Assembly (NCBI RefSeq): GCF_004340665.1
Contig: NZ_SLWO01000006.1
Location: forward strand, 124,001 to 188,000
DNA from: Pedobacter psychrotolerans
GTDB taxonomy: Bacteria > Bacteroidota > Bacteroidia > Sphingobacteriales > Sphingobacteriaceae
DNA: 64,000 nt
Reading direction: 5' to 3'
Shown piece after piece: positions 34,322-43,098 of this stretch (position 1 is the stretch's first letter; the number at the start of each line of letters is the position of its first letter). A program made the position numbers and the translations under genes. Under the pieces are notes generated by a model, which saw only the letters and a program-made list of their open reading frames with translations, did no database searches and was not told the origin of the DNA.

Positions 34322-35257
34322 ATGATTACGTTGTTGCTCCTGATTAGTAGTAACGTATTTGCTTGCGACATCTGTGGCTGTTTTATGGGCATCACACCTT
34401 ACTACAATCGCAACAGCATCAGTGTATTATACCGTTACCGATCATTTAATGGTTATGATGGTCAATCTCATTCATTATTTCCGAATGGAGGTAAATTTTT
34501 CATTCCGGCAAGAAGCCAGAATTCGCCAATCACGGGCCATGCCGGGAATCCAGATGACTATGAATTATATCGTTCGATGGAAATACGAGGCAAATATTTC
34601 ATTAATAGTAAACTGGAAGTTAACGCCATACTTCCTTATGTTTCAAATAGCGAACGTTACAACGGCTATACCTCAACAATTGGCGGTATGGGTGATATTA
34701 ATCTTTATGCAGGCTATCACCTTGTTCAAAAACTGGAAGATAATTTTAAACAGCAACTCATTGCTGGTGCCGGAATTAAATTGCCAACGGGTAAAAATGA
34801 TTTCAAAAATACAGATGGAATCCGCTATTCATCTTTAATGCAAGGTGGCACAGGCAGTACTGATGGGTTTGTGTATCTGAATTATATGGTTGGCTTAGGT
34901 AAATTTGGCGCAAGTTTAAATACTTCTTACAAGGTAAACGGGAGAAACAGTCGGGAAGAAAGTATTGCGAATAGCACAACAAGTTTTCTCAATATCTTTT
35001 ATACACAAAGAATTGGCAAAGAGGTACAAATTATGCCTTCTGCACAGTTTTTCTATGAATATTCTGGCGGAGAGAAGTACAATGGTGTAAAAACAGGCGA
35101 GCATGTGATGAACAATTTAATGGGCGGTGTAGGAGCAGATATTTTTTATAAGAACGTAGCATTGAATGCCGGAATCCAAAAAAATATCTGGGAAGCAGAA
35201 ACGGATCACCCCATGAGTGCAGGTAAAGTTTATGTCGGAATTACTTATAATTTTTAA
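34322..35257 (+). CDS. Outer-membrane beta-barrel protein with CxxCxC start motif
   Basis: An exported protein of 311 aa. ATG 34322 gives a signal peptide (MITLLLLISSNVFA) ending at CDICGCFMGITPYY, so the mature protein starts with three closely spaced cysteines. A frame that begins at 34277 overlaps MbnH by 38 nt and lacks a signal at the terminus. The rest is rich in Gly and aromatic residues in alternating strands (YTSTIGGMGDINLYAGYHLV, GAGIKLPTGKNDF, VYVGITYNF), typical of outer-membrane transporter-like barrels found in copper loci. The Cys cluster could bind copper. Function unproved. Confidence 0.7.
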   Translation: MITLLLLISSNVFACDICGCFMGITPYYNRNSISVLYRYRSFNGYDGQSHSLFPNGGKFFIPARSQNSPITGHAGNPDDYELYRSMEIRGKYFINSKLEVNAILPYVSNSERYNGYTSTIGGMGDINLYAGYHLVQKLEDNFKQQLIAGAGIKLPTGKNDFKNTDGIRYSSLMQGGTGSTDGFVYLNYMVGLGKFGASLNTSYKVNGRNSREESIANSTTSFLNIFYTQRIGKEVQIMPSAQFFYEYSGGEKYNGVKTGEHVMNNLMGGVGADIFYKNVALNAGIQKNIWEAETDHPMSAGKVYVGITYNF

Positions 35258-35268
35258 ATACAAATCAT

Positions 35269-35724
35269 ATGAAAAATACAATAATACTAGCATTATGCTT
35301 AATCGTTTTCCTTTTTAGCGCTTGCAAAACAGAACCAGATTCGAAAGCAGTAAAAAAAGAAGTACTTAATCTCCACGATAAACTGATGATCGATGGCGGA
35401 AAAGTGATGTCAAATAAAATGAAGTTAGATTCCATTTTAAAATCTAGTAAACTAAAATCGCCGGAAGAAGCTGTAAAAATAAGGACTTTGATCAGCAGCT
35501 TAAGCCAAGCAGATGAAAGTATGATGGATTGGATGCACCTTTTTAATGATGACTTTAAGGGCAAAAATGAACAGGAAGATTTAGATTACTATAAATCAGA
35601 AATGGTAAAAGTTCGGCAGGTTGAAGACGATTATATCAAAGTAACCAGAGCATCTGATTCAGTTTTAAAAGAATATAATGTTGCAACAGTAGCTAAAATG
35701 AATATGGAACATCATAAACATTAA
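35269..35724 (+). CDS. Predicted lipoprotein of unknown function
   Basis: A 151 aa protein with lipobox LFSACK (Cys19), mostly helical and charged, with Met/His-rich ending MNMEHHKH and an MMDWMHLFNDDF segment. The Met and His content would suit copper binding, but this is inference. It follows the barrel gene by 11 bp and is the last gene before a family-B repeat. Confidence 0.65.
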   Translation: MKNTIILALCLIVFLFSACKTEPDSKAVKKEVLNLHDKLMIDGGKVMSNKMKLDSILKSSKLKSPEEAVKIRTLISSLSQADESMMDWMHLFNDDFKGKNEQEDLDYYKSEMVKVRQVEDDYIKVTRASDSVLKEYNVATVAKMNMEHHKH

Positions 35725-35740
35725 ACAAGTTTCTAAATCG

Positions 35741-35808
35741 GTCGTTACCCTGGATTGACTTCATTGCCCTAATAGCATGAAAGATGCTGAAATGAATTCA
35801 GCATGACG
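35741..35808. repeat. Dispersed intergenic palindrome, family B
   Basis: Ends GAAATGAATTCAGCATGACG; left half GTCGTTACCCTGGATTGACT is diverged. It lies between the lipoprotein and SCO1 genes. Confidence 0.6.
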
Positions 35809-35873
35809 ATTCGTTTACAATTAATTCCCTCCTACAATACAGAGGTTGTATATTTACACTTTAATAAAATATC

Positions 35874-36524
35874 ATGAATAAAATTATTTCTTCGATAGCG
35901 ATTTGTCTGCTATCCATTGCCATACTTTCATCTTGTAAACAAGATAAAAAACTTCCATTTTATGGTGAGCGCCATGCCGAAACGGTTAGAGATGCCGCTG
36001 GTGTAGAAAAAATAGATACGGTTTATCAAACCATTCCCAACTGGGCTTTTTTAAATCAGGATAGTGTTCTTACTACAAATAAAGCTACAGACGGAAAAGT
36101 ATATATTGCGGATTTCTTCTTCACCTCTTGTTCTACCATTTGCCCAACGATGCACCGCAACTTGATGACAGTTTATAACGAGTTTAAAACCAATCCTGAG
36201 GTGATGTTTGTATCGCATACGATAGATTTTAAATACGATAAACCTTCGGTATTAAAAAAATACGCACAAAAGTTAGGTGTTGACGGCAAAAAATGGCAAT
36301 TTCTTTATGGAAGCAAAGACAGCGTTTATACTTTAGCAGAGAAAAACTATTTGGTAGCTGTTGGTGAAGATAGCACAGCTAAAGACGGTTATATTCATCA
36401 GGGTTATCTGGTATTAATTGATAAAGACAGACGGATCAGGGGTGCTTATGATGGCACCAAAGAGGATCAAGTGGAACAATTAAAAAAGGATATCCCAGTT
36501 TTATTGGCTGAATATAAAAAATAG
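35874..36524 (+). CDS. SCO1/SenC family copper chaperone lipoprotein
   Basis: This 216 aa lipoprotein (ILSSCKQ lipobox) has a thioredoxin fold with the SCO copper site: Cys-x3-Cys in FFTSCSTICPTMHRN (about residues 82-96) and the distal His in YIHQGYLVLIDKD. SCO proteins deliver copper to, or reduce, the CuA site of cytochrome c oxidase. A TATATTTAC -7-like box lies 27 nt before the ATG, so it may have its own promoter. Together with MbnP/H and cytochrome c it supports a copper/respiration theme for the block. Confidence 0.92.
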   Translation: MNKIISSIAICLLSIAILSSCKQDKKLPFYGERHAETVRDAAGVEKIDTVYQTIPNWAFLNQDSVLTTNKATDGKVYIADFFFTSCSTICPTMHRNLMTVYNEFKTNPEVMFVSHTIDFKYDKPSVLKKYAQKLGVDGKKWQFLYGSKDSVYTLAEKNYLVAVGEDSTAKDGYIHQGYLVLIDKDRRIRGAYDGTKEDQVEQLKKDIPVLLAEYKK

Positions 36525-36538
36525 AATTATCACTTTAA

Positions 36539-36613
36539 TCGTCATTTCCAGCGAAATAAATGAAGTATAGATCTATTAATTTTATAAATTTCTTTACTTC
36601 GGTCGGAATGACG
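36539..36613. repeat. Dispersed intergenic palindrome, family A
   Basis: Starts TCGTCATTTCCAGCGAAATA and ends TTTACTTCGGTCGGAATGACG. Imperfect long inverted repeat between the SCO1 and cytochrome genes. Confidence 0.65.
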
Positions 36614-36632
36614 ATTTGTTTAAACTAAACCC

Positions 36633-37055
36633 ATGCGCAAATACATTATCCATTCCATCTTTCTATTTGCTATCATAGCGATAATTATTTCCTGTCAAAA
36701 CCAGGAAACGATCGATTTGCAAAATTATATGTCTAATGGTAAGGATATTTATAAAACCAGATGTCAGAATTGCCACGGGGAAAATGGTGAAGGTTTAGGT
36801 AAATTGGCTCCACCTTTAACGGATTCAGTTTTCTTAAAAAACAATAAAACCCGATTGGCTTGCATTATCAGAAACGGAACCAACGAAAAGATGACGATAA
36901 ATGGCAAAGAATATCAGGAAAAAATGCCTGCATTTCCTGAACTGGCCGATATTGATGTAGCGCAGGTGATGGTTTATATTACCAACTCATTTGGAAATAA
37001 CCAGGGATTCGTTCCGTACAATAAAGTTTCTATCCACTTACAAAATTGTAAATAA
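36633..37055 (+). CDS. Single-haem c-type cytochrome, lipoprotein
   Basis: The 140 aa protein has an N-terminal lipobox (AIIISCQN, Cys21), the haem motif CQNCHGENGEG (about residues 43-53) with APPLTDS after it, and the Met ligand probably in KMPAFPELADIDVAQVMVYI. It is a class I cytochrome c with the architecture of membrane-anchored electron donors. Its neighbours suggest it serves a terminal oxidase or the MbnH-type enzyme. It ends 50 bp before rnpB. Confidence 0.85.
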   Translation: MRKYIIHSIFLFAIIAIIISCQNQETIDLQNYMSNGKDIYKTRCQNCHGENGEGLGKLAPPLTDSVFLKNNKTRLACIIRNGTNEKMTINGKEYQEKMPAFPELADIDVAQVMVYITNSFGNNQGFVPYNKVSIHLQNCK

Positions 37056-37104
37056 TCTAAATTTTTGGTGCCTTTTTAATTTAAAACAGGCATCTTTGCC
37101 CAAA

Positions 37105-37479
37105 ATGCAGGTTGTTCTATCGCTGTTTCGATTTATCGGAAGAGAGGAAAGTCCGGGCAACGCAGGGCATCCCGCTTTCTAACGGAAAGGGATTGAGGAT
37201 TGAAAACCTGAATCACGGATTAGTGCAACAGAAAATATACCGTCTCAACTTTACGTTGGGATAAGGGTGAAAACGTGTGGTAAGAGCGCACGAGCATTGC
37301 AGGCGACTGTAGTGGTTTGTAAACCCCGGGAGTTGAAAGACCAAATAGGCTAACGCATGTAGGGCTGCCCGTCCGATGTTAGTGGGTAGGTCGTTAGAGA
37401 TAAACGGCAACGTTTATACTGGATTAATGATAGAAATTCTGAGCAATCAGAAAACAGAACCCGGCTTATAGACCTGCAT
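37105..37479 (+). ncRNA. rnpB: RNase P RNA (class A, Bacteroidota)
   Basis: The catalytic RNA of RNase P, which trims tRNA 5' leaders. Diagnostic conserved blocks are GAGGAAAGTCCGGGC near 37144, GTAAGAGCGCACGAGC near 37280, AGGCGACTG near 37301, and ACAGAACCCGGCTTATAG near 37454. The ends pair (ATGCAGGT at 37105-37112 with ACCTGCAT at 37472-37479, P1), and a T8 run follows as terminator. A -7-like CATCTTTG lies about 8 nt before the 5' end. A small ORF frame that runs through it (36991-37182) is spurious. Confidence 0.95.
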
Positions 37480-37709
37480 TTTTTTTGATTTTCTATTGTC
37501 TGAATGATTATCATTAGCGCCTGTTTATTTAAGATCACTTAATATTAATTCTATATTTATTATTGGGATAGCATCTACACCTTTATCATGTACGATTATT
37601 AAAACATTTTAAAAAATTCACCGTTAATAGCCTTAATTATTGTATAAAAAACTATACATTAATTAAAAAATAATATATTCGCATTATAACTTGAACAAAT
37701 AAACATTAA

Positions 37710-39125
37710 ATGGCCAAACTATTAATTATTGACGATGAGCGGGCAATAAGAAGTACCCTACGCGAAATCCTGGAATACGAGAATTACGATGTTGAAGATA
37801 TTGATAACGGTATCGACGGCCTTGAAATGATCAAAAGGACTAATTTCGATCTGGTACTCTGCGATATCAAAATGAATAAAATGGACGGCATGGAGGTATT
37901 GGAGCAGGCCCAACTTCTTAAACCTGATCTGCCTTTTATCATGATTTCCGGACATGGAACGGTAGAGACTGCTATTGAAGCTAGCAAAAAGGGAGCCTTT
38001 GATTTCATTTCAAAACCACCAGATTTAAATCGTTTACTAATCACTGTTCGTAATGGTTTAGATCGGGGTAATTTAGTTACTGAAACCAAAGTTTTAAAAC
38101 GAAAAGTCAGCAAAACCCGTGAAATCTTAGGTAAATCTGAAAGCATTTCCAAAATAAAAGAAACCATTGAACGTGTAGCTCCAACTGAAGCCCGTGTACT
38201 CATTACTGGTGCAAATGGTAGTGGTAAAGAACTGGTGGCAAGATGGCTGCACGAAAAATCAAATCGTGCAGATAGTCCGCTAATTGAAGTCAATTGTGCA
38301 GCAATCCCTTCAGAATTAATTGAGAGTGAATTGTTTGGCCATGAAAAAGGGTCATTTACTTCAGCTGTTAAGCAACGAATTGGTAAATTTGAATTGGCCA
38401 ATGGTGGAACACTATTTTTGGATGAGATTGGTGACATGAGTCTTTCCGCTCAGGCAAAAGTTTTACGTGCTTTACAGGAACATAAAATATCGCGTGTAGG
38501 TGGCGAAAAAGAGATCGAAGTAAATGTGCGTGTTCTAGCTGCTACTAATAAAGATTTATTAAAAGAAATTGAAGATGGTAATTTCCGAATGGACTTATAC
38601 CACCGCCTGAACGTAATTAATATTCATGTTCCGCATTTAACCGAACGTATAGACGACATTCCGGTGATTGCACAAAATTTCTTGGAAAGCATTTGCAGCG
38701 ATTATGGAATGCCAGTTAAAAAAATTAATGATAGCGGCATGGCTGCTTTACAAGCTCTACCATGGACAGGTAATGTACGTGAGCTACATAATATGATTGA
38801 GCGATTAATTATTTTGAGTGATAAGGTGATTACGGAAAATGATGTTCGTGCATTTGCCAATCCTGGTGGAGGAACCAATATTGGTGCAGCTACAAGTACG
38901 CAAATAGCAGGTTCAAACAGTAGTTCTTCAGGTATGTCATCATCTTTTGATAGTTTTAATAACTTCCAGGATTATAAAGACCATGCTGAAAAGGAGTTTA
39001 TAAAATTTAAGCTCGAGAAAAATAACTGGAATGTTTCAAAAACAGCTGATGAAATAGATATCCAAAGAAGTCATTTATATAGTAAAATTGAAAAGTTCGG
39101 GTTGAAAAGGGTTGATACCCCCTAG
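37710..39125 (+). CDS. Sigma-54-dependent response regulator (NtrC family) with GSFTSA loop
   Basis: A 471 aa regulator that activates RNA polymerase with sigma-54. The receiver domain has IIDDE at 6-10 and phospho-acceptor Asp52. The AAA+ domain has Walker A GANGSGKE (167-174) and Walker B LFLDEIGDM. GSFTSA (214-219) replaces the usual GAFTGA that touches sigma-54; I believe this variant is common in Bacteroidota. An NVRELHNMIERLIILS segment and a C-terminal Fis-type helix-turn-helix (NVSKTADEIDIQRSHLYSKI) complete the protein. A low-complexity Ser/Gly linker precedes the HTH. No sensor kinase is adjacent, so its signal is unknown. Confidence 0.92.
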   Translation: MAKLLIIDDERAIRSTLREILEYENYDVEDIDNGIDGLEMIKRTNFDLVLCDIKMNKMDGMEVLEQAQLLKPDLPFIMISGHGTVETAIEASKKGAFDFISKPPDLNRLLITVRNGLDRGNLVTETKVLKRKVSKTREILGKSESISKIKETIERVAPTEARVLITGANGSGKELVARWLHEKSNRADSPLIEVNCAAIPSELIESELFGHEKGSFTSAVKQRIGKFELANGGTLFLDEIGDMSLSAQAKVLRALQEHKISRVGGEKEIEVNVRVLAATNKDLLKEIEDGNFRMDLYHRLNVINIHVPHLTERIDDIPVIAQNFLESICSDYGMPVKKINDSGMAALQALPWTGNVRELHNMIERLIILSDKVITENDVRAFANPGGGTNIGAATSTQIAGSNSSSSGMSSSFDSFNNFQDYKDHAEKEFIKFKLEKNNWNVSKTADEIDIQRSHLYSKIEKFGLKRVDTP

Positions 39126-39200
39126 CCCCCTAAAGGTAAAATTCCCAGCGATCGCAATTAATAAAGCGTAAAAAGGTTCGAGGATCTAGATAATATAAAC

Positions 39201-39232
39201 AATAAAAGCAGGAATTGATTCCTGCTTTTATT
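39201..39232. terminator. Intrinsic terminator after the sigma-54 regulator
   Basis: A near-perfect 15-bp inverted repeat AATAAAAGCAGGAAT / ATTCCTGCTTTTATT, with a T-rich 3' side, lies 76 bp after the regulator stop. It is symmetric enough to act on both strands. Confidence 0.75.
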
Positions 39233-39273
39233 GTTTAAGGCTAAATTTTACATCATTCGAAAGTCGTTTCTCC

Positions 39274-39369
39274 CGTCATTGCGAAATCGATTTTTCATCG
39301 ATTGAAGCAATCTCATTCGTGATATGATTTATTAGAAAGTGGATTGCTTCGTGCCTCGCAGCAACGACG
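39274..39369. repeat. Dispersed intergenic palindrome, family A variant
   Basis: Starts CGTCATTGCGAAATCGATTT and ends TTCGTGCCTCGCAGCAACGACG, with inner GAAGCAATCT / AGTGGATTGCTTC arms. It lies between convergent genes. Confidence 0.65.
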
Positions 39370-39395
39370 AGTGCCCTTCAAAGGAGGATTTGAAG

Positions 39396-41186
39396 TTAAC
39401 TCATATAATCGTTTTGCCGCATCAAAAGCGCCCTATACTTATTAAAAATAGCTGTTTTAGAAACAAATCCGATATAGCGGTTAGCCTCATCAACTACGGG
39501 TAGAAGCCAAACATTGTCTTGCTCCATTTTCTGCAATACGATTTTTAAATCATCGTTTTCCATGATGGTATTTGGGGCAGCTTGTACCAGGTTTGTGGCT
39601 GATAAATTTGCTTTATCAGGATTATTAACCATTTCGCTAAAAAGTTCTTCAATATAAATAATCCCTTTAAAATCTCCCAACTCATCGGTAACGGCACAAA
39701 TATTTTTATGTGATTGAACGATCTCATTCATTTTTTCAGCAATCAGATCATTCATATATAGCTGAGGATATGTTTTTTCGATCAGATATTTTAGTTTCAT
39801 TTGATTCAAAACCGTTGTATCCTTGTCTTCATGAGATAGGAGTTCACCTTTATCCGCAAGAACTTTTGTATAAATAGAGTGTTTCTGCGAGCTGCGATTA
39901 ATTGCATAAGAAATTGCCGTGGTAATCATTAAAGGAACCATTAAAATATACCCACCAGTGATTTCTGCAATCAGAAAAATTCCGGTCAACGGAGCATGCA
40001 TAATTGAGCCCAAGGCGGCAGCCATACCGGCTACAATAAAATTAGATACATTTAAATGTGCCACGCCAGAAAGATTCACCACATAGGCGAAGATAAAACC
40101 AATCAGACCGCCCATGATCAGACTTGGGGCAAATGTACCACCGTTACCACCAGCACCTAAAGTAATCAGTGTGGCAAGTGATTTCATAAAAATAGTAACA
40201 ACTGTAAATAGCACCACCATTGCCGAAATGGAGTTGTAATCTTCAAAAATACTGTTGTTAATTACCGCAAGATAATCTCCTCTTAACAAGTTCTTCATCG
40301 TAATATAACCTTCACCATAAAGTGTTGGAAAGAGAAATACTAAAACACCCAGCATTAAACCACCTACTACTACTTTGGTATAAGGATGCTTAATTTTATA
40401 GAACAATCCTTTTACCGCATAATTGGCTTTTGTAAAATAAATGGAAAAAAGGCCGATTAATCCTGCCAAGAGTACGTAATAAAATAGGGCATTGATTTGC
40501 CAGCCTTCTGTAACCAGGAAAAACAATTGCTGGGTATAAAATATCCTGGCCACTACCGCTGCTGTAGCAGCAGACAATAATAATGGAATAAAGGCCGGAA
40601 TAGTAAATTCTGGCAACAAGATTTCAATGGCAAAAACGATTCCAGCTACCGGACTGTTAAAAGCCCCTGCAATACCTGCAGCAGCACCACAAGCCACCAA
40701 CATTGTTATTTCTCTGTATGATAAGCCTAGAAAACGACCAAGGTTAGAACCGATTGATGCTCCGCTAGTCACAATAGGCGCTTCCAAACCTGTAGACCCC
40801 CCAAAACCTACCGTAATGGCAGCAGTTATGATTTGAGAATAAATATTGTGTGCTTCTACCCTGCTTGAATTTTTTGAGATGGCGTAAAGCAATGGCGTTA
40901 GACCCGTTTCAAATTTACTTTTTCTGATGAAATATTTGATGTATAAAACTGTCAGAAAAATACCAATCATTGGAAATATGAAATACAAGTAATATTTATA
41001 TTTCCAGTGCCAGTCTGATTGCAGGAACTCTTCAATATGATGGGTTAAACTTTTAATCGCAGCGGCCGCAAGTCCGGCAAGAACCCCTACAATTACCGCC
41101 AGTATAATTAGAAAATTACGGTTTGATATTTTTGACTTTCGGTATTGATTAATTTTATCAAGGTAATTGACAAAGCGGATATACAT
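39396..41186 (-). CDS. ClC-family chloride channel/transporter with CBS pair
   Basis: A 596 aa inner-membrane protein. The first 430 residues have the ClC helical core with GGSTGLEAPIVTSGASIGS (the GxEGP-type gating region, Glu retained but Gly replaced by Ala), AGAFNSPVAGIVFAIE and GGNGGTFAPSLIMGG (GxFxP filter). Cytoplasmic CBS domains occupy about residues 445-590. The Glu of the gating motif suggests an exchanger-like mechanism, but transport mode cannot be assigned. A TACATTTG -7 box lies about 38 nt upstream on the minus strand. It is convergent with the sigma-54 regulator. Confidence 0.9.
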   Translation of the reverse strand: MYIRFVNYLDKINQYRKSKISNRNFLIILAVIVGVLAGLAAAAIKSLTHHIEEFLQSDWHWKYKYYLYFIFPMIGIFLTVLYIKYFIRKSKFETGLTPLLYAISKNSSRVEAHNIYSQIITAAITVGFGGSTGLEAPIVTSGASIGSNLGRFLGLSYREITMLVACGAAAGIAGAFNSPVAGIVFAIEILLPEFTIPAFIPLLLSAATAAVVARIFYTQQLFFLVTEGWQINALFYYVLLAGLIGLFSIYFTKANYAVKGLFYKIKHPYTKVVVGGLMLGVLVFLFPTLYGEGYITMKNLLRGDYLAVINNSIFEDYNSISAMVVLFTVVTIFMKSLATLITLGAGGNGGTFAPSLIMGGLIGFIFAYVVNLSGVAHLNVSNFIVAGMAAALGSIMHAPLTGIFLIAEITGGYILMVPLMITTAISYAINRSSQKHSIYTKVLADKGELLSHEDKDTTVLNQMKLKYLIEKTYPQLYMNDLIAEKMNEIVQSHKNICAVTDELGDFKGIIYIEELFSEMVNNPDKANLSATNLVQAAPNTIMENDDLKIVLQKMEQDNVWLLPVVDEANRYIGFVSKTAIFNKYRALLMRQNDYMS

Positions 41187-41264
41187 TCTATTGGATTTTA
41201 ATAGAGGATTAATGCCTCAAATGTAGGCAAAAACGATATCCGAGACAATTTTTAAGGCAGTTAT

Positions 41265-41987
41265 TTATGCATCAAACTTGTCTAGGAGCTTAATTAAAGT
41301 AGCAAAATCTTTTGGATATGGTGCGTCAATAACAATATCCTGGTCATTTAACCCCTTAAATACTAAATGCCGCGCATGTAAGGCGAAACGTTTCATAATA
41401 GGCTGTTCTTCTTCACCCTTTGTTAATTTATATCCACGTTTAATGGAGGAAAGAAAAACAGGTTTGCCCTTATACATGTCATCACCTACTATTGCTGCCC
41501 GTTGTGTTGCCAGGTGAATCCTGATTTGGTGCATCCGGCCTGTAATCGGCTTACATTCTACCAGTGTATAATGCTTATAAAATTTTAAGGAATCAAAAAT
41601 AGTTTCTGCTCTTTTACCTTCCGCCCGATCAATGGTTACGTTTTTATTTCCATCGTTGAGAATGGGTAAATCAACCAATAACTGGTCAAAAATAACATGA
41701 CCATCTACTACTGCGTGATAGGTTTTATTTACTTTCCTTCTCTCAAATTGCATGGAAGCATGACGATAAGCTTCTGGATTTTTGGCAATGATTAAAGCAC
41801 CCGATGTTTCTTTATCCAAACGATGACAAACCTGAGCATCATCACTATATTGTTTTGCTAAGCGCAAAACATTGGTTTCGCCTGAGCCGCCTCTTTCATC
41901 AAGTGAGGCTAGAAATGGTGGTTTGTTAATGACGATAAAATCATTGTCTTCGAAAAGGATAAGATCTTTAAAATTTGGATACTTCAA
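41265..41987 (-). CDS. RluA-family pseudouridine synthase
   Basis: A 240 aa RNA-modifying enzyme that turns uridine into pseudouridine in rRNA or tRNA. The catalytic-Asp motif is CHRLDKETSGALIIAKN (about residues 55-71), preceded by VINKPPFLAS, and followed by KPITGRMHQIRIHLA near 150, both conserved in RluA/RluC/RluD. No S4 domain is present, so it is of the short RluA type. The start codon is TTG (41985-41987); no in-frame ATG fits the family's N terminus. Confidence 0.88.
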   Translation of the reverse strand: MKYPNFKDLILFEDNDFIVINKPPFLASLDERGGSGETNVLRLAKQYSDDAQVCHRLDKETSGALIIAKNPEAYRHASMQFERRKVNKTYHAVVDGHVIFDQLLVDLPILNDGNKNVTIDRAEGKRAETIFDSLKFYKHYTLVECKPITGRMHQIRIHLATQRAAIVGDDMYKGKPVFLSSIKRGYKLTKGEEEQPIMKRFALHARHLVFKGLNDQDIVIDAPYPKDFATLIKLLDKFDA

Positions 41988-42140
41988 ACTGTATTATTAT
42001 TAATGAGCCGCAAAAATAAGGATTTATTTTTATTGGTGTAGAAATTAACGGCATAATAAGGATAAACCTAGATAAAGGATATGAAGATACATATCAATGT
42101 GAGCCACGAAATATTCCTATTCACTATTAACATCTGCATT

Positions 42141-42167
42141 AAGACTGCTTCGTACCTCGCAATGACG
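42141..42167. repeat. Half of a family-A repeat
   Basis: AAGACTGCTTCGTACCTCGC followed by AATGACG. Only the right half of the palindrome is recognisable. Apart from this and the terminator, 41988-42305 shows no gene. Confidence 0.5.
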
Positions 42168-42247
42168 ATATTCTTAGCTTTATCTACTGGTTAACAGCAA
42201 TGAGGTTACGACGAAACGGAGAAAGAAGGAAATTTTCTAAAATAAAA

Positions 42248-42287
42248 AAGCCGCAGGCCCTCTGATCAATCAGCGAATCTGCGGCTT
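42248..42287 (-). terminator. Terminator of the PhoB-like regulator
   Basis: AAGCCGCAG (42248-42256) pairs with CTGCGGCTT (42279-42287). On the minus strand the stem is followed by TTTTTATT, and it lies 18 bp after the regulator's stop. Confidence 0.75.
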
Positions 42288-42305
42288 AAATATTTATATT
42301 ACTTT

Positions 42306-42995
42306 CTATGAAAGTTCGAACTTATATCCTACCCCTTTAACGGTTGATACATAAGTTTCACCTAATTTTTCTCTTAACTTACGAATATGAACATCAATTG
42401 TTCTGTTGGTTACCACAACCGAATCTTCCCAGATGTTTTTAAGAATTGATTCACGGGTGTAAACCTTACCTGGTTTTGAAGCTAAAAGGTATAACAATTC
42501 AAACTCCTTCTTGGCTAAAACAACTTTATTACCGCCCTGAAAAACCAGATAGGCTTCTCTATCTATTACTAAATCGCCGATTTCTAATTTATTTTCAGAA
42601 ACTTCTTCAGTTCCTGCATTTCTTCTTAAAATGGCATTGATCCGGCTCACTAATGCACGGGGTTTGATTGGTTTTGCGATATAGTCATCAGCACCTACAT
42701 TAAAACCTGCAATTTCAGAATATTCTTCACTTCTAGCCGTTAAAAATACCATAAAAGTATTTTTAAATTCTGGAATGGCCCTCATCAAACGACAAGCTTC
42801 AATTCCATCCATTTTAGGCATCATGATGTCCAGAATGATTAAGTCAGGATGAACTTTCTTCGCTACTGTAATCCCCTCTTGACCGTTTGCAGCCGTAAAA
42901 ACCTGATATCCCTCTTTTTTCAGGTTATATTCAATCAGTTCCAGAATATCTGGTTCATCATCAACAATTAATATTTTCTGACCTGCGTTGTTCAT
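42306..42995 (-). CDS. OmpR/PhoB-family response regulator
   Basis: A 229 aa regulator: receiver domain with IVDDEPD (about residues 9-15) and phospho-acceptor Asp in LIILDIMMPKMDG, the conserved Lys in YIAKPIKPRALVSRI, and a C-terminal winged helix with LLASKPGKVYTRESILKNIW, VTNRTIDVHIRKLREKLG and STVKGVGYKFE, which are the recognition-helix and wing segments of the OmpR family. It most resembles PhoB-type regulators of Bacteroidota. No histidine kinase is adjacent. A TACTTTCG -7-like box lies about 20 nt upstream. Confidence 0.9.
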   Translation of the reverse strand: MNNAGQKILIVDDEPDILELIEYNLKKEGYQVFTAANGQEGITVAKKVHPDLIILDIMMPKMDGIEACRLMRAIPEFKNTFMVFLTARSEEYSEIAGFNVGADDYIAKPIKPRALVSRINAILRRNAGTEEVSENKLEIGDLVIDREAYLVFQGGNKVVLAKKEFELLYLLASKPGKVYTRESILKNIWEDSVVVTNRTIDVHIRKLREKLGETYVSTVKGVGYKFELS

Positions 42996-43098
42996 AGTTA
43001 AATATTTGTTACGAAAGTACTGTCTCTGCTGTAACTCTTCGTTAAGCCTAAGTTAATAAATTGTTAACGACTTAAATTAGTTTAACATTGAATTTGTT

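Noticed and set aside
34359..34838. 159-codon frame within the outer-membrane barrel gene
   Set aside because: Same-strand shadow frame of a gene with a signal peptide and barrel pattern; it has low-complexity Met/Ile composition.
36991..37182. 63-codon frame running into rnpB
   Set aside because: It overlaps the RNase P RNA, whose conserved blocks and paired ends are clear.
37784..38437. 217-codon open frame antisense to the sigma-54 regulator
   Set aside because: It lies wholly within a gene with intact domains, has Ser/Leu-rich shadow composition and no motif or promoter.
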